A DNA stretch of 11,068 nucleotides from JAXGPP01 sp964436865 (GCA_964436865.1 CAYTFK010000236.1:1-11068), one strand, 5' to 3'; numbered from the stretch's first letter, positions 1 to 6,445 are shown. Notes: a model not told the origin generated them from the sequence alone. Numbers and translations are program-made.

Positions 1-4
1 CGTT

Positions 5-20
5 CCCGGCGGCCGCCGGG
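5..20 (-). repeat. GC-only palindrome in the rpsS-rplV gap
   Basis: Bases 5-20 form a perfect 16-bp palindrome (CCCGGCGG followed by CCGCCGGG) just after the rpsS stop codon in the direction of transcription. It could fold into a short hairpin or be a simple GC-rich palindrome. No T-run follows inside the window, so it is not called a terminator. It belongs to the series of GC hairpins found in most junctions of this operon. Confidence 0.4.
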
Positions 21-31
21 CCGCCTGCTCG

Positions 32-304
32 TTACTTCTTGCCGCCTTTGCCGCCGTGTCCGCGGAACGTCCGGGTGGGGGAAAACTCGCCCAGCCGGTG
101 TCCCACCATCTCCTCGGTTACAAATACCTTGGAGTGGATCTTGCCGTTGTGGACCATGAACGTGTGGCCGACAAATTCCGGCACGATGGTGCATGCCCGA
201 GCCCACGTCTTGATAGGCTGCTTCGCCCCGCCCTCGTTCATGCGCTGAACCTTGAGGTACAGCTTGGCATCGACGAACGGGCCTTTTTTCAGTGATCTGC
301 TCAT
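32..304 (-). CDS. rpsS: 30S ribosomal protein S19
   Basis: S19 binds 16S rRNA in the head of the small subunit, next to S13, and is part of the S10 operon. The 90-residue product begins with the family signature SRSLKKGPFVD and contains the conserved core KTWARACTIVPEFVGHTF, followed by HNGKIHSKVFVTEEMVGHRLGEF and the PTRTFRGH tail, ending in a Gly/Lys stretch. The length is normal (about 90-95). The ATG at 302-304 is chosen because it places the start where S19 proteins usually begin. A GTG at 326-328 would add eight residues (MADVHQTP), and neither start has a visible Shine-Dalgarno. It follows rplB after 72 bp. The usual next gene, rplV, should lie off the left edge. Confidence 0.96.
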   Translation of the reverse strand: MSRSLKKGPFVDAKLYLKVQRMNEGGAKQPIKTWARACTIVPEFVGHTFMVHNGKIHSKVFVTEEMVGHRLGEFSPTRTFRGHGGKGGKK

Positions 305-353
305 TGGCGTCTGGTGGACATCGGCCACCGTGATCGGAATCGTGTGTGGTTTG

Positions 354-372
354 CGGCGGGCCGCGCCCGCCG
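354..372 (-). repeat. GC hairpin in the rplB-rpsS gap
   Basis: CGGCGGG at 354-360 and CCCGCCG at 366-372 form a perfect 7-bp stem with a 5-nt loop, starting 4 nt after the rplB stop codon. No T-tract follows on the minus strand, so a terminator is unlikely. It may stabilise or pace the mRNA (inference). Confidence 0.4.
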
Positions 373-376
373 ACCC

Positions 377-1234
377 TTAGTAGAGCTTCAGCACCCCGTA
401 GCGGCGCGAACGGCGACGGCGCACGATCGCCTTCGTCGACGACTTGCGGCGCTTGCGTGTCTGTCCGCCCTTGGCCGACTTGCCGGTGGGGCTCACCGGG
501 TGCCGTCCGCCCTTGGTTCGCCCTTCACCGCCGCCGTGCGGATGGTCGATGGGATTCATCGCCGTGCCGCGGACGTGCGGCCGCCGGCCCAGCCAGCGGC
601 TTCGCCCCGCTTTGCCGAGCACGACGTTCATATGTTCGCCATTGCCGATCGTCCCGATCGTCGCCCGGCAGCGCGCCGGCACGCGGCGAATCTCGCCGCT
701 GGGAAGATTGATCTGCGCCCAGCCGGCGTCGCGGGCCGCCAGCACGGCGTGGGTCCCCGCCGAACGGCAGAGGACGCCGCCGTTGCCCGGCTGCATTTCG
801 ATGTTGTGGATCTCCATGCCCAGCGGGATCTCGCCCAGCGGAAGGCAATTGCCCACCGTGGGGGGCGCCCCGGGACCGCTCAGCAGCTCGTCGCCCACCT
901 TCAGCTTTTCGGGCGCGAGAATGTATCGCTTCTCTCCGTCGACGTAGTTCAACAGCGCGATGCGGGCACTGCGGTTCGGATCGTACTGGATCGAGTCCAC
1001 CCGTGCCGGAATCCCGTCCTTATTGCGGCGGAAATCGATCAGGCGGTACTTCCGCTTGTGGCCGCCGCCGCGATGCCGGGCGGTGATCTTGCCCTGGTTG
1101 TTCCGTCCGCTGGAACGTTTCTTCGCCAGCGTCAGGCCCTTGACCGGCCGGGCGCCCGGCGTCAGCTCGGCAAAATCGCTGACGGTGGCGTCGCGGCGAC
1201 CGGGCGAGGTCGGATTGTATCGGCGGATTCCCAT
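377..1234 (-). CDS. rplB: 50S ribosomal protein L2
   Basis: L2 binds 23S rRNA near the peptidyl-transferase centre and is needed for subunit association. The 285-residue product has the N-terminal ARHRGGGHKRKYRLIDFRR RNA-binding segment (residues 52-70), the central SH3-like region with MQPGNGGVLCRSAG, and the C-terminal VRGTAMNPIDHPHGGGEGR block; HPHGGGEG (residues 231-238) contains the conserved histidine of the peptidyl-transferase region. It is about a dozen residues longer than E. coli L2 because of a C-terminal extension after VRRRRS (RRYGVLKLY). The start ATG gives the usual MGIRRYNPTSPGRR terminus. No Shine-Dalgarno is visible before it. The 78-bp gap from rplW contains degenerate heptamer repeats. 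Confidence 0.98.
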   Translation of the reverse strand: MGIRRYNPTSPGRRDATVSDFAELTPGARPVKGLTLAKKRSSGRNNQGKITARHRGGGHKRKYRLIDFRRNKDGIPARVDSIQYDPNRSARIALLNYVDGEKRYILAPEKLKVGDELLSGPGAPPTVGNCLPLGEIPLGMEIHNIEMQPGNGGVLCRSAGTHAVLAARDAGWAQINLPSGEIRRVPARCRATIGTIGNGEHMNVVLGKAGRSRWLGRRPHVRGTAMNPIDHPHGGGEGRTKGGRHPVSPTGKSAKGGQTRKRRKSSTKAIVRRRRSRRYGVLKLY

Positions 1235-1244
1235 GTCGGTTGAC

Positions 1245-1279
1245 TTTCGGCTATCAGCAATCAGCCCTCAGCGAGCGGC
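1245..1279 (-). repeat. Heptamer repeats (minus-strand GCTGANN) in the rplW-rplB gap
   Basis: Five consecutive 7-nt units on the plus strand read TTTCGGC, TATCAGC, AATCAGC, CCTCAGC, GAGCGGC. The three middle units share NNTCAGC exactly and the outer two are decayed. On the transcribed strand the unit is GCTGANN, the same unit found at 6521-6555 between rpsG and rpsL. A 5-bp GC stem (1287-1291 with 1298-1302) follows. This resembles short tandem repeat families known from other bacteria, for example the heptameric STRRs of filamentous cyanobacteria. Confidence 0.55.
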
Positions 1280-1312
1280 TCCCGAAGGCGGGGCCGACCG
1301 CCGGAAACGTGC

Positions 1313-1639
1313 TTAGAAGAAATTGATCCGGTGCTCGGGGTCGAGCTTCACGATGGCCTTCTTCCAGTCCTTGGTGTGGCTGTACTTGAAGCGGGTCCGG
1401 CGCGGCTTGCCCTTGCGATTCTGAACATTGACGCGAACCACTTTCACGTCGAAGAGGTCTTCTACGGCGCGGCGGACGTCCTGCTTCGTCGCCTGCGGAT
1501 GGACCTCGAAGGCGTACTGGTTATATCGCTCCGCCTTGTGGAAACCCTTTTCGGTCACCAGGGGGCGATAAATGATCTGGTACGGTTCGAGGAAGATGCC
1601 GCTCTGCGGCGCCTCGGTGCTGCTGACTTGGTCGGCCAT
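1313..1639 (-). CDS. rplW: 50S ribosomal protein L23
   Basis: L23 sits at the exit of the peptide tunnel, where trigger factor and the signal recognition particle dock. The 108-residue product starts with a roughly 20-residue extension (MADQVSSTEAPQSGIFLEPYQ) before the family core IIYRPLVTEKGFHKAE. This is followed by NQYAFEVHPQATKQDVRRAVEDLFDVKVVRVN and the basic loop QNRKGKPRRTRFK, then the KKAIVKLDPEHRINFF end. The start is supported by a strong Shine-Dalgarno, AAGGAGA (plus-strand 1648-1654), 8 nt from the ATG and lying within the end of rplD. The gap to rplD is only 4 nt, the tightest junction in the operon, so translation of the two genes is probably coupled. Confidence 0.96.
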   Translation of the reverse strand: MADQVSSTEAPQSGIFLEPYQIIYRPLVTEKGFHKAERYNQYAFEVHPQATKQDVRRAVEDLFDVKVVRVNVQNRKGKPRRTRFKYSHTKDWKKAIVKLDPEHRINFF

Positions 1640-1643
1640 GGGG

Positions 1644-2321
1644 TTACTCTCCTTGCGCGGCGGCCGGTTCGGGCTGCGGCTGAGCGGCGCCGTGGCTGGC
1701 GATCGTGCGGCGGAAGGCGTCCAGCGCGCCCCGGGTCATGAGGACGCGCTTCGGCGACAACACTTCCAGGGCGTTGAGATCGCCGACGGGCAGGACCGAA
1801 ACGGCGTCGATGTTGCGAATGCTCTTGTAGACGTTCACGTCGTAGCCGCTGACCGCAACCAGCAACCGCGTGCCATTGAGCTTCAGCGCCTTGAGTATCG
1901 CCGCCATGTCGCGGGTCTTCGGCGATTCAAACGCCAGGTCGTCGATGAGCGTCAGCTCGCCGTCCTGGATCCGCGAGGCGAGGGCCATTCGGGTGGCCAT
2001 CCGCAGCGCCTTCCGCGGCATCGTGTACGACCAGTCGCGCGGACGCAGGGCGAACGAGTGGCCGCCGCCGCGCCGGATCGGGCTTTTGCGCGAGCCGGCC
2101 CGGGCATTGCCCGTCCCCTTTTGCCGGTAGAGCTTCTTCGTCGAGGCGGCGATCTCTGCCCGGCTCTTCGTCTTGACGGTGCCCATGCGGCGATTGGCCT
2201 GGTACATGACCACCGCATCGTGCATCAACTGCTTGCTGATGCGCGGCGCCAACTCGGCCGGGTCGATGTCGTAACTCCCGACCTGCTGGCCGTTGCGATC
2301 GTATACGGGAAGACTGACCAT
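1644..2321 (-). CDS. rplD: 50S ribosomal protein L4
   Basis: L4 binds domain I of 23S rRNA and sends an extended loop to the wall of the exit tunnel. In E. coli it also represses the S10 operon. The 225-residue product shows this loop at about residues 63-107, with RQKGTGNARAGSRKSPIRRGGGHSFALRPRDWSYTMPRK, the closely conserved region where macrolide-resistance changes map in other species. The C-terminal half has the LNALEVLSPKRVLMTRGAL pattern typical of L4. An Ala/Gln/Pro-rich tail of about 15 residues follows. The ATG start gives the usual LPVYDRNG terminus, with only a weak purine stretch upstream. Whether autoregulation by L4 exists here cannot be judged. Confidence 0.97.
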   Translation of the reverse strand: MVSLPVYDRNGQQVGSYDIDPAELAPRISKQLMHDAVVMYQANRRMGTVKTKSRAEIAASTKKLYRQKGTGNARAGSRKSPIRRGGGHSFALRPRDWSYTMPRKALRMATRMALASRIQDGELTLIDDLAFESPKTRDMAAILKALKLNGTRLLVAVSGYDVNVYKSIRNIDAVSVLPVGDLNALEVLSPKRVLMTRGALDAFRRTIASHGAAQPQPEPAAAQGE

Positions 2322-2343
2322 GATAGCGATCTCTGGCTGTCTA

Positions 2344-2361
2344 GCCGGCCCTCCGGCCGGC
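2344..2361 (-). repeat. GC hairpin in the rplC-rplD gap
   Basis: GCCGGCC at 2344-2350 and GGCCGGC at 2355-2361 form a perfect 7-bp stem with a 4-nt loop in the 59-bp gap, ending about 22 nt before the rplD start codon. CTAG occurs just outside both arms. No T-run follows, so it is not a classical terminator. Confidence 0.45.
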
Positions 2362-2380
2362 CGCTAGTGTGCAATGCGTC

Positions 2381-3079
2381 TTACTGGGGCACGGGCAGCC
2401 GATTGGTGCGGCGAATCATGACCAACCCGCCGTTGGGTCCCGGAACCGGCCCGTTGACCAGCAGCAGATTGTTGGCGGCGTCGACGCCGACCAGCTTCAC
2501 GTTGCGAACGGTGCAGCGGGCATTGCCGTAGTGGCCCGCCATCTTCCGCCCCTTGAAAACGTGGTGCGGATCGGTGTTCATGCTGATAGAGCCGGCATGG
2601 CGATGCACCTTCTTCACGCCGTGCGAAGCCCGCTGGCCCTTGAAATTGTGCCGCTTCATCACGCCGGCCGTGCCGCGACCCTTGCTGGTGCCGACGATGT
2701 CGACCGATTTGACCCCATTGAACAATTCGACGGTGACCTGCTGGCCGACCTCGATGCCCTCCGAAGAAGTGCGGAACTCGCGGATAAACCGCTGCGGTTC
2801 GCAATCGGCCTTGGGAAGAGGGGCAATGCCGGCCGTGGCACGGCCGCGCTGCCGCTTGCTGTCGAGTTTGGCGACGTGGCCGCGCTGGCTGCGGCTGGCA
2901 AGTCGGCGTTTCTTGTCCAGGAATCCAAGCTGCACCGCTTCATAGCCGTCGCGGTCCTTCGTCTTGATCTGAAGGACGTGACAAGGACCAGCCTGAATGA
3001 CGGTCACCGGGATGACGTGCCCCGTGGAATCGAATATCTGCGTCATCCCGACCTTGCGGCCGAGTAATCCGAGACTCAT
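2381..3079 (-). CDS. rplC: 50S ribosomal protein L3
   Basis: L3 is an early assembly protein of the large subunit whose central extension approaches the peptidyl-transferase centre. The 232-residue product begins LGLLGRKVGMTQIFD and contains the core FNGVKSVDIVGTSKGRGTAGVMKRHNFKGQRASHG (residues 120-154). HRHAGSIS and VFKGRKMAGHYGN follow, then the LLLVNGPVPGPNGG end. It is longer than E. coli L3 (209) mainly through an insert around residues 73-98. The position of E. coli Gln150, methylated by PrmB, is Thr169 here, so that modification is not expected. The start ATG has only a weak AAAGG-type Shine-Dalgarno. The 107-bp gap to rpsJ holds a two-level hairpin. Confidence 0.97.
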   Translation of the reverse strand: MSLGLLGRKVGMTQIFDSTGHVIPVTVIQAGPCHVLQIKTKDRDGYEAVQLGFLDKKRRLASRSQRGHVAKLDSKRQRGRATAGIAPLPKADCEPQRFIREFRTSSEGIEVGQQVTVELFNGVKSVDIVGTSKGRGTAGVMKRHNFKGQRASHGVKKVHRHAGSISMNTDPHHVFKGRKMAGHYGNARCTVRNVKLVGVDAANNLLLVNGPVPGPNGGLVMIRRTNRLPVPQ

Positions 3080-3101
3080 CGCTCTTGCCTTTCACGTCGC
3101 C

Positions 3102-3138
3102 CGCGGGAACCACCGGCCGATCGCCGGGTTTACCCGCG
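3102..3138 (-). repeat. Two-level hairpin in the rpsJ-rplC gap
   Basis: Outer arms CGCGGG (3102-3107) and CCCGCG (3133-3138) enclose inner arms CCGGC (3113-3117) and GCCGG (3123-3127). It lies about 22 nt before the rplC start. No T-tract follows. A role in mRNA processing or translational control is possible but unproven. Confidence 0.4.
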
Positions 3139-3186
3139 CAGCTTCCGGTACATTCGGAAACCCTGACGGGGATTGATTATTGCCTG

Positions 3187-3516
3187 CTATCGCCCTGCGG
3201 AAGCCTTGATCTTGATATCGACGCCCGCCGGCAGACTCAACTTGTTGAGCGCCTCGATCGTCTTGGCCGTCGCCTGGTAAATATCAATCAAACGCTTGTG
3301 TGTTCGGATCTCAAACTGCTGCCGGGCCTTCTTGTCTACATGAGGGCTCGACAGGACGGTGTAACGCTCGATACGGGTCGGCAAAGGGATTGGACCATGA
3401 ACGACGGAACCGGTCCGTTTGGCCGTATCCACGATCTCGGTCGCGCTCTGGTCGAGCACGGCGTGATCGTAGGCCTCCATGCGAATGCGAATAATTTCGT
3501 TGGTCTGACCAGCCAC
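3187..3516 (-). CDS. rpsJ: 30S ribosomal protein S10
   Basis: S10 is a head protein of the small subunit and, as NusE, a partner of NusB in transcription antitermination. The 109-residue product contains IRIRMEAYDHAVLDQSATEIVDTAKRTG, then the long loop PIPLPTRIERYTVLSSPHVDKKARQQFEIRTHKRLIDI, and ends PAGVDIKIKA, all standard. The GTG at 3514-3516 is chosen: it places the start at (M)AGQTNEIIRIR and has a Shine-Dalgarno GGGAG 8 nt upstream. A more upstream start would add nine residues without family support. It is the first gene behind the promoter at 3594-3622, as expected for the head of an S10 operon. No tuf lies between it and fusA. Confidence 0.96.
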   Translation of the reverse strand: MAGQTNEIIRIRMEAYDHAVLDQSATEIVDTAKRTGSVVHGPIPLPTRIERYTVLSSPHVDKKARQQFEIRTHKRLIDIYQATAKTIEALNKLSLPAGVDIKIKASAGR

Positions 3517-3593
3517 GGATGGTCTCCCGCGTTCCCCGTCCAAGTTGCCAAAGACTCGTACTCAGCGCCCACCGATGGTGGCGGAAACCCAAG

Positions 3594-3622
3594 ATCGTAT
3601 ATAAGTTTTTGTAGTGTGTCAA
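3594..3622 (-). promoter_or_regulatory. Sigma-70-type promoter of the S10 operon
   Basis: On the minus strand a perfect -35 TTGACA (plus 3617-3622) is followed by a 17-bp spacer and TACGAT (plus 3594-3599) as -10, embedded in ACTTATATACGATCTT. This is an AT-rich island in otherwise GC-rich DNA. The predicted start near 3587 gives a leader of about 70 nt before the rpsJ GTG. It lies in the 241-bp fusA-rpsJ gap, which holds nothing else recognisable: the fusA stop is followed only by short CCCTC/GAGGG complementarity, with no T-tract. Confidence 0.75.
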
Positions 3623-3757
3623 CTGGCGGCGGCCAATCGTTTCCCGTCGGCCGCAGGCCCGTTCGACTCTCTCGGCGGTCGATTCTGGACGCCGTCTGAC
3701 AGACTCCCGAATCCACCCCTCGGAGGGAAGCCGCATCAAAACCGGGCCATTTCTGTC

Positions 3758-5830
3758 TCAGAGAAAACTCTGCAGAACGCCGTCCGGCGCCGGGCCATAG
3801 GTCAGCGGTTCCATGCTGCTGGAGGCGCGCCCCTGGCTCAATCCACGCATCGAATTCGAGTAACCAAACAACTCCGCCAACGGGGCCCGGGCCTCGATAA
3901 TCGACAATCGGCCACGATTATGCGTGCGGAGAACCTCGCCGCGGCGCTGCTGCACGTCGGCGACGAAATCGCCCAAGTAATCGTCCGGCGTGGTAATTTC
4001 CAGTCGCATCACCGGTTCCAGGAGTACGATTCCGGCCTCCCGCAGCGCTTTGTCGAAGGCATCCCCCGCCGCAATCCGAAACGCCAGCTCGTTCGTCTCG
4101 GTCTCGTGGACCGCACCGCCAAGCAGGGTGATCTTGACCTGCATGAGCGGAAATCCCAACTGCCCGCCTCCCTGGCCGTGCTCCGTAAGCACCTCTAATG
4201 CGGCCGCCAGGAATGGCTCAGGCAGGCCATGGTTCGGGGCGACGGTCACTATCACGGGCGCCGCGCCGCCGGAAAAAGGCTCCATGCGGATGGTCAACTC
4301 GGCAAACAACATCTGGCCGCCCACGTTGCGGTGGCAGCGACCGGTCGCCTCGACCGCCTTGGCGATCGTCTCGCGGTAGCTGACGCGGGGTTTGTGGACG
4401 CGGACGTTGAGCCGGTAATCCCGCAACAAGGTGTTCTTGATGATCTCGAGGTGCAACTCGCCCATTCCGCTGATGAGCGTCTGCCCGGTCTCCTCGTTCT
4501 CCCTGGCCCGGAACGTCGGATCCTGCCGCTTGAGCATCTCCAGAACGTCGGCCAGCTTCTTGCGCTCCGTCGAGTTCTCCGGTTCGATGGCCATGGAGAT
4601 GACCGTCTCCGGAAAAGTGATTGACTCCAGCAGAATTGGCTCCTTGGGGTCGCACAAGGTATCGCCGGTGATCGATTGCCGCAGGCCGATGACGCCGACG
4701 ATGTCGCCCGCTTCGACCTCGCTGGTCTGCTTTCGCTCGTCGGCCTGAATCCTCCACAACTGGGGGATGTTCTCTTTCTTGTCCTTGCCCGGATTCAACA
4801 CCCGGCTGTTCGCCTTGAGCCTGCCCGAATAGACGCGCACGTAGTGCAGGTCGCCGTGCCGATCGGCCTGGATTTTGAACAGCAGGCCACAGAACGGTTC
4901 ATTTGGATCGGGTTTGCGGGAGAGCTTCCGCTGGGGGTCCTTGGGGTCGGTGCCCTCTACGGGAGGAACATCGACCGGGCTGGGCAGATAGGCGGCCACG
5001 GCATCGAGCACCGGCTGCACCCCGATGCCGTCGAGGGCTGAGCCGCACAGGATCGGCACGGTGAAGTTGTGAATCGTCGCCTCGCGGATCACCTGGCGGA
5101 TGAGGCTTTCGGGTACGGGCTCCTCGCTCAGCATCAGCTCGGTCATCTCGTCGCTGTACATCGAGAGTTGATCGAGCATCTGGGAACGCCAGAGATCCGC
5201 TTCATCGCGGAAATCGTCGGGTATTTCGCTGGCGATGACATCGGCCCCGTCGCTCTCCTTGGTGAAGGTGAGCATCTTCATCTGGATCAGGTCGACGATG
5301 CCGCGGAATGCGTTGGTCACGTGAGGGGGGCCGCTGCCGACGGGCAGAGTGACGACGATCGGCCGGCAGTGGAGACGGTTTTCGATTTCCTCGACCGTGC
5401 CGAAGAAATCGGCGCCTTCGCGGTCCATCTTGTTGATAAACGCCAGTCGCGGGACGTGGTACTTGTCGGCCTGATGCCAGACGGTCTCGCTCTGTGCCTC
5501 GACCCCCTCGCGGGCGCTGAATACGACGACGGCTCCGTCGAGCACGCGGAGGCTGCGTTCCACCTCAGCGGTGAAGTCGACGTGTCCGGGCGTATCAATC
5601 AGATTGACGACCACGTCCTTCCAATTGAATGTGACGCAGGCCGCCACAATGGTGATGCCCCGCTCCTTCTCCTCCTGGAGATAGTCGGTGACAGTGGTGC
5701 CCTTGTCGACCATGCCCGCGCGGTGAACCGAATGCGCGTAGTACAACATCCGCTCGGTGACGGTCGTCTTGCCGGCGTCGATATGGGCAATGATGCCGAT
5801 GTTGCGGAGGTTGTGCAGATTCCGGCTCAT
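3758..5830 (-). CDS. fusA: Elongation factor G family GTPase, EFG2-like
   Basis: EF-G proteins are ribosome-bound GTPases for translocation and, with RRF, ribosome recycling. The 690-residue product has an intact G domain: AHIDAGKTT (15-23), RGITI (57-61), DTPGH (79-83), NKMD (133-136) and GSA (263-265). Domain II follows from about 310, domain III with SGMGELHLEI (454-463), domain IV from about 483 and domain V from about 605. The switch I region (KGTTVTDYLQEEKERGITI, then VTFNWK) resembles mitochondrial EFG2 and lacks the three-residue insert of the EFG1 type. In domain IV the near-universal GGRGQYGHV is replaced by GGQMLFAEL (504-512) and the GG-IP-EYIP motif by a divergent stretch (530-545), though the tip histidine is kept (His575). 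I infer an spdEFG2-type factor, likely specialised for recycling, with a translocase EF-G encoded elsewhere. The ATG at 5830 fits the family but has no Shine-Dalgarno; a leader ORF ends 7 nt upstream. Confidence 0.95.
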   Translation of the reverse strand: MSRNLHNLRNIGIIAHIDAGKTTVTERMLYYAHSVHRAGMVDKGTTVTDYLQEEKERGITIVAACVTFNWKDVVVNLIDTPGHVDFTAEVERSLRVLDGAVVVFSAREGVEAQSETVWHQADKYHVPRLAFINKMDREGADFFGTVEEIENRLHCRPIVVTLPVGSGPPHVTNAFRGIVDLIQMKMLTFTKESDGADVIASEIPDDFRDEADLWRSQMLDQLSMYSDEMTELMLSEEPVPESLIRQVIREATIHNFTVPILCGSALDGIGVQPVLDAVAAYLPSPVDVPPVEGTDPKDPQRKLSRKPDPNEPFCGLLFKIQADRHGDLHYVRVYSGRLKANSRVLNPGKDKKENIPQLWRIQADERKQTSEVEAGDIVGVIGLRQSITGDTLCDPKEPILLESITFPETVISMAIEPENSTERKKLADVLEMLKRQDPTFRARENEETGQTLISGMGELHLEIIKNTLLRDYRLNVRVHKPRVSYRETIAKAVEATGRCHRNVGGQMLFAELTIRMEPFSGGAAPVIVTVAPNHGLPEPFLAAALEVLTEHGQGGGQLGFPLMQVKITLLGGAVHETETNELAFRIAAGDAFDKALREAGIVLLEPVMRLEITTPDDYLGDFVADVQQRRGEVLRTHNRGRLSIIEARAPLAELFGYSNSMRGLSQGRASSSMEPLTYGPAPDGVLQSFL

Positions 5831-5837
5831 GGCAATG

Positions 5838-5870
5838 TCAACCAGCGGCCCGCGGGTGGCGGGCAGGCAT
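5838..5870 (-). CDS. Possible 10-residue leader peptide before fusA
   Basis: An ATG at 5868-5870 opens a reading frame of ten codons, MPARHPRAAG, ending in TGA at 5838-5840. It is preceded by GAGGAG (plus 5876-5881) with a 5-nt spacer, one of the best ribosome-binding sites in the window. The stop lies 7 nt before the fusA ATG, which has no Shine-Dalgarno of its own and is in another frame. The arrangement suggests that ribosomes loaded at the leader re-initiate on fusA. The peptide carries two prolines and three arginines but no run of one amino acid that would point to classical attenuation. It could be coincidental: CTG codons in the fusA frame lie in the same stretch. Confidence 0.4.
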   Translation of the reverse strand: MPARHPRAAG

Positions 5871-5887
5871 GTTCTCTCCTCGTGAAC

Positions 5888-5921
5888 GACGGCCGAACAC
5901 CCCGAAGGGGATTCTGCCGTC
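5888..5921 (-). repeat. Compound hairpin upstream of the fusA leader
   Basis: Outer arms GACGGC (5888-5893) and GCCGTC (5916-5921) enclose inner arms CCCC (5900-5903) and GGGG (5907-5910), which close on a UUCG-like loop on the transcript. It sits between the terminator-like stem and the leader ORF ribosome-binding site, about 7 nt before the latter. Confidence 0.45.
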
Positions 5922-5928
5922 TGAGCGC

Positions 5929-5959
5929 AAACAAACGCCGCACCGAGAGGGGTGCGGCG
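5929..5959 (-). terminator. Terminator-like hairpin between rpsG and fusA
   Basis: On the minus strand CGCCGCACC (plus 5951-5959) and GGTGCGGCG (plus 5936-5944) form a perfect 9-bp GC-rich stem with a 6-nt loop. TTTGTTT (plus 5929-5935) follows immediately, which fits a factor-independent terminator. It begins 15 nt after the rpsG stop codon. I see no convincing promoter between it and fusA, so partial read-through or regulated attenuation is the likely consequence. Confidence 0.55.
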
Positions 5960-5974
5960 GATTGGAAACGCGGC

Positions 5975-6445
5975 CTACCAGGCAAAATGGGCAAAGGCCT
6001 TGTTGGCTTCTGCCATGCGGTGCACGTTCTCGCGTTTCGTAATCGCCGTCCCTTCGCGGTTATACGCGGCCATCAATTCGGCGGCCAGTTTCTCGGCCGT
6101 CGGGCGGCCCTTCTTCTCGCGGACCGCGCCGAGGATCCAGCGGATGGCCAGTGACTGCTGCCGGTTGCGGTTCACCTGCATGGGAACCTGATACGACGCA
6201 CCACCCACCCGGCGGCTCCGCACCTCGATGTTCGGCTTCACGTTGTCGACCGCCTGCGTGAAGACGTCGATCGGCTCCTGGTCGGGAATCTTCTTCTTGA
6301 TCTCGTCCAGGGCATCATAAAAGACGCCTTGAACGGTGCTTTTCTTCCCGTCCCACATCATGCAATTGATGAACTTGCTCGCCAGGATCGAGTTGTACTT
6401 CGGATCCGGCTTCAGCGTCTCGCGGCTGGCGGTAATGCGACCCAT
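5975..6445 (-). CDS. rpsG: 30S ribosomal protein S7
   Basis: S7 nucleates assembly of the 30S head, contacts E-site tRNA and, in E. coli, represses the str operon by binding the S12-S7 intergenic mRNA. The product has the standard 156 residues. It contains DPKYNSILASKFINCMMWDGKKSTVQGVFYDAL, the signature VDNVKPNIEVRSRRVGGASYQVPMQV (residues 67-92) and the C-terminal RENVHRMAEANKAFAHFAW. The ATG start gives a usual M-GR-T terminus and has an AGGA Shine-Dalgarno 6 nt upstream. The gap from rpsL is 109 bp and holds a 9-bp hairpin and heptamer repeats; the gap to fusA is 144 bp and holds the terminator-like element. Confidence 0.97.
   Translation of the reverse strand: MGRITASRETLKPDPKYNSILASKFINCMMWDGKKSTVQGVFYDALDEIKKKIPDQEPIDVFTQAVDNVKPNIEVRSRRVGGASYQVPMQVNRNRQQSLAIRWILGAVREKKGRPTAEKLAAELMAAYNREGTAITKRENVHRMAEANKAFAHFAW

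Noticed and set aside
314..1243. Long plus-strand open frame of 309 codons opposite rplB
   Set aside because: It is the antisense shadow of a clear L2 gene; Arg/Ala-rich composition and no motif. GC-rich coding DNA often leaves the opposite strand open.
5831..5870. Frameshift joining the leader ORF to fusA as an EF-G N-terminal extension
   Set aside because: The frame ends in a clean TGA and EF-G proteins begin just before RNIGIIAH, so no upstream residues are missing.
5069..6154. Plus-strand open frame of 361 codons opposite fusA and rpsG
   Set aside because: It lies antisense to well-supported EF-G and S7 coding sequence and crosses the gap between them; no recognisable product.
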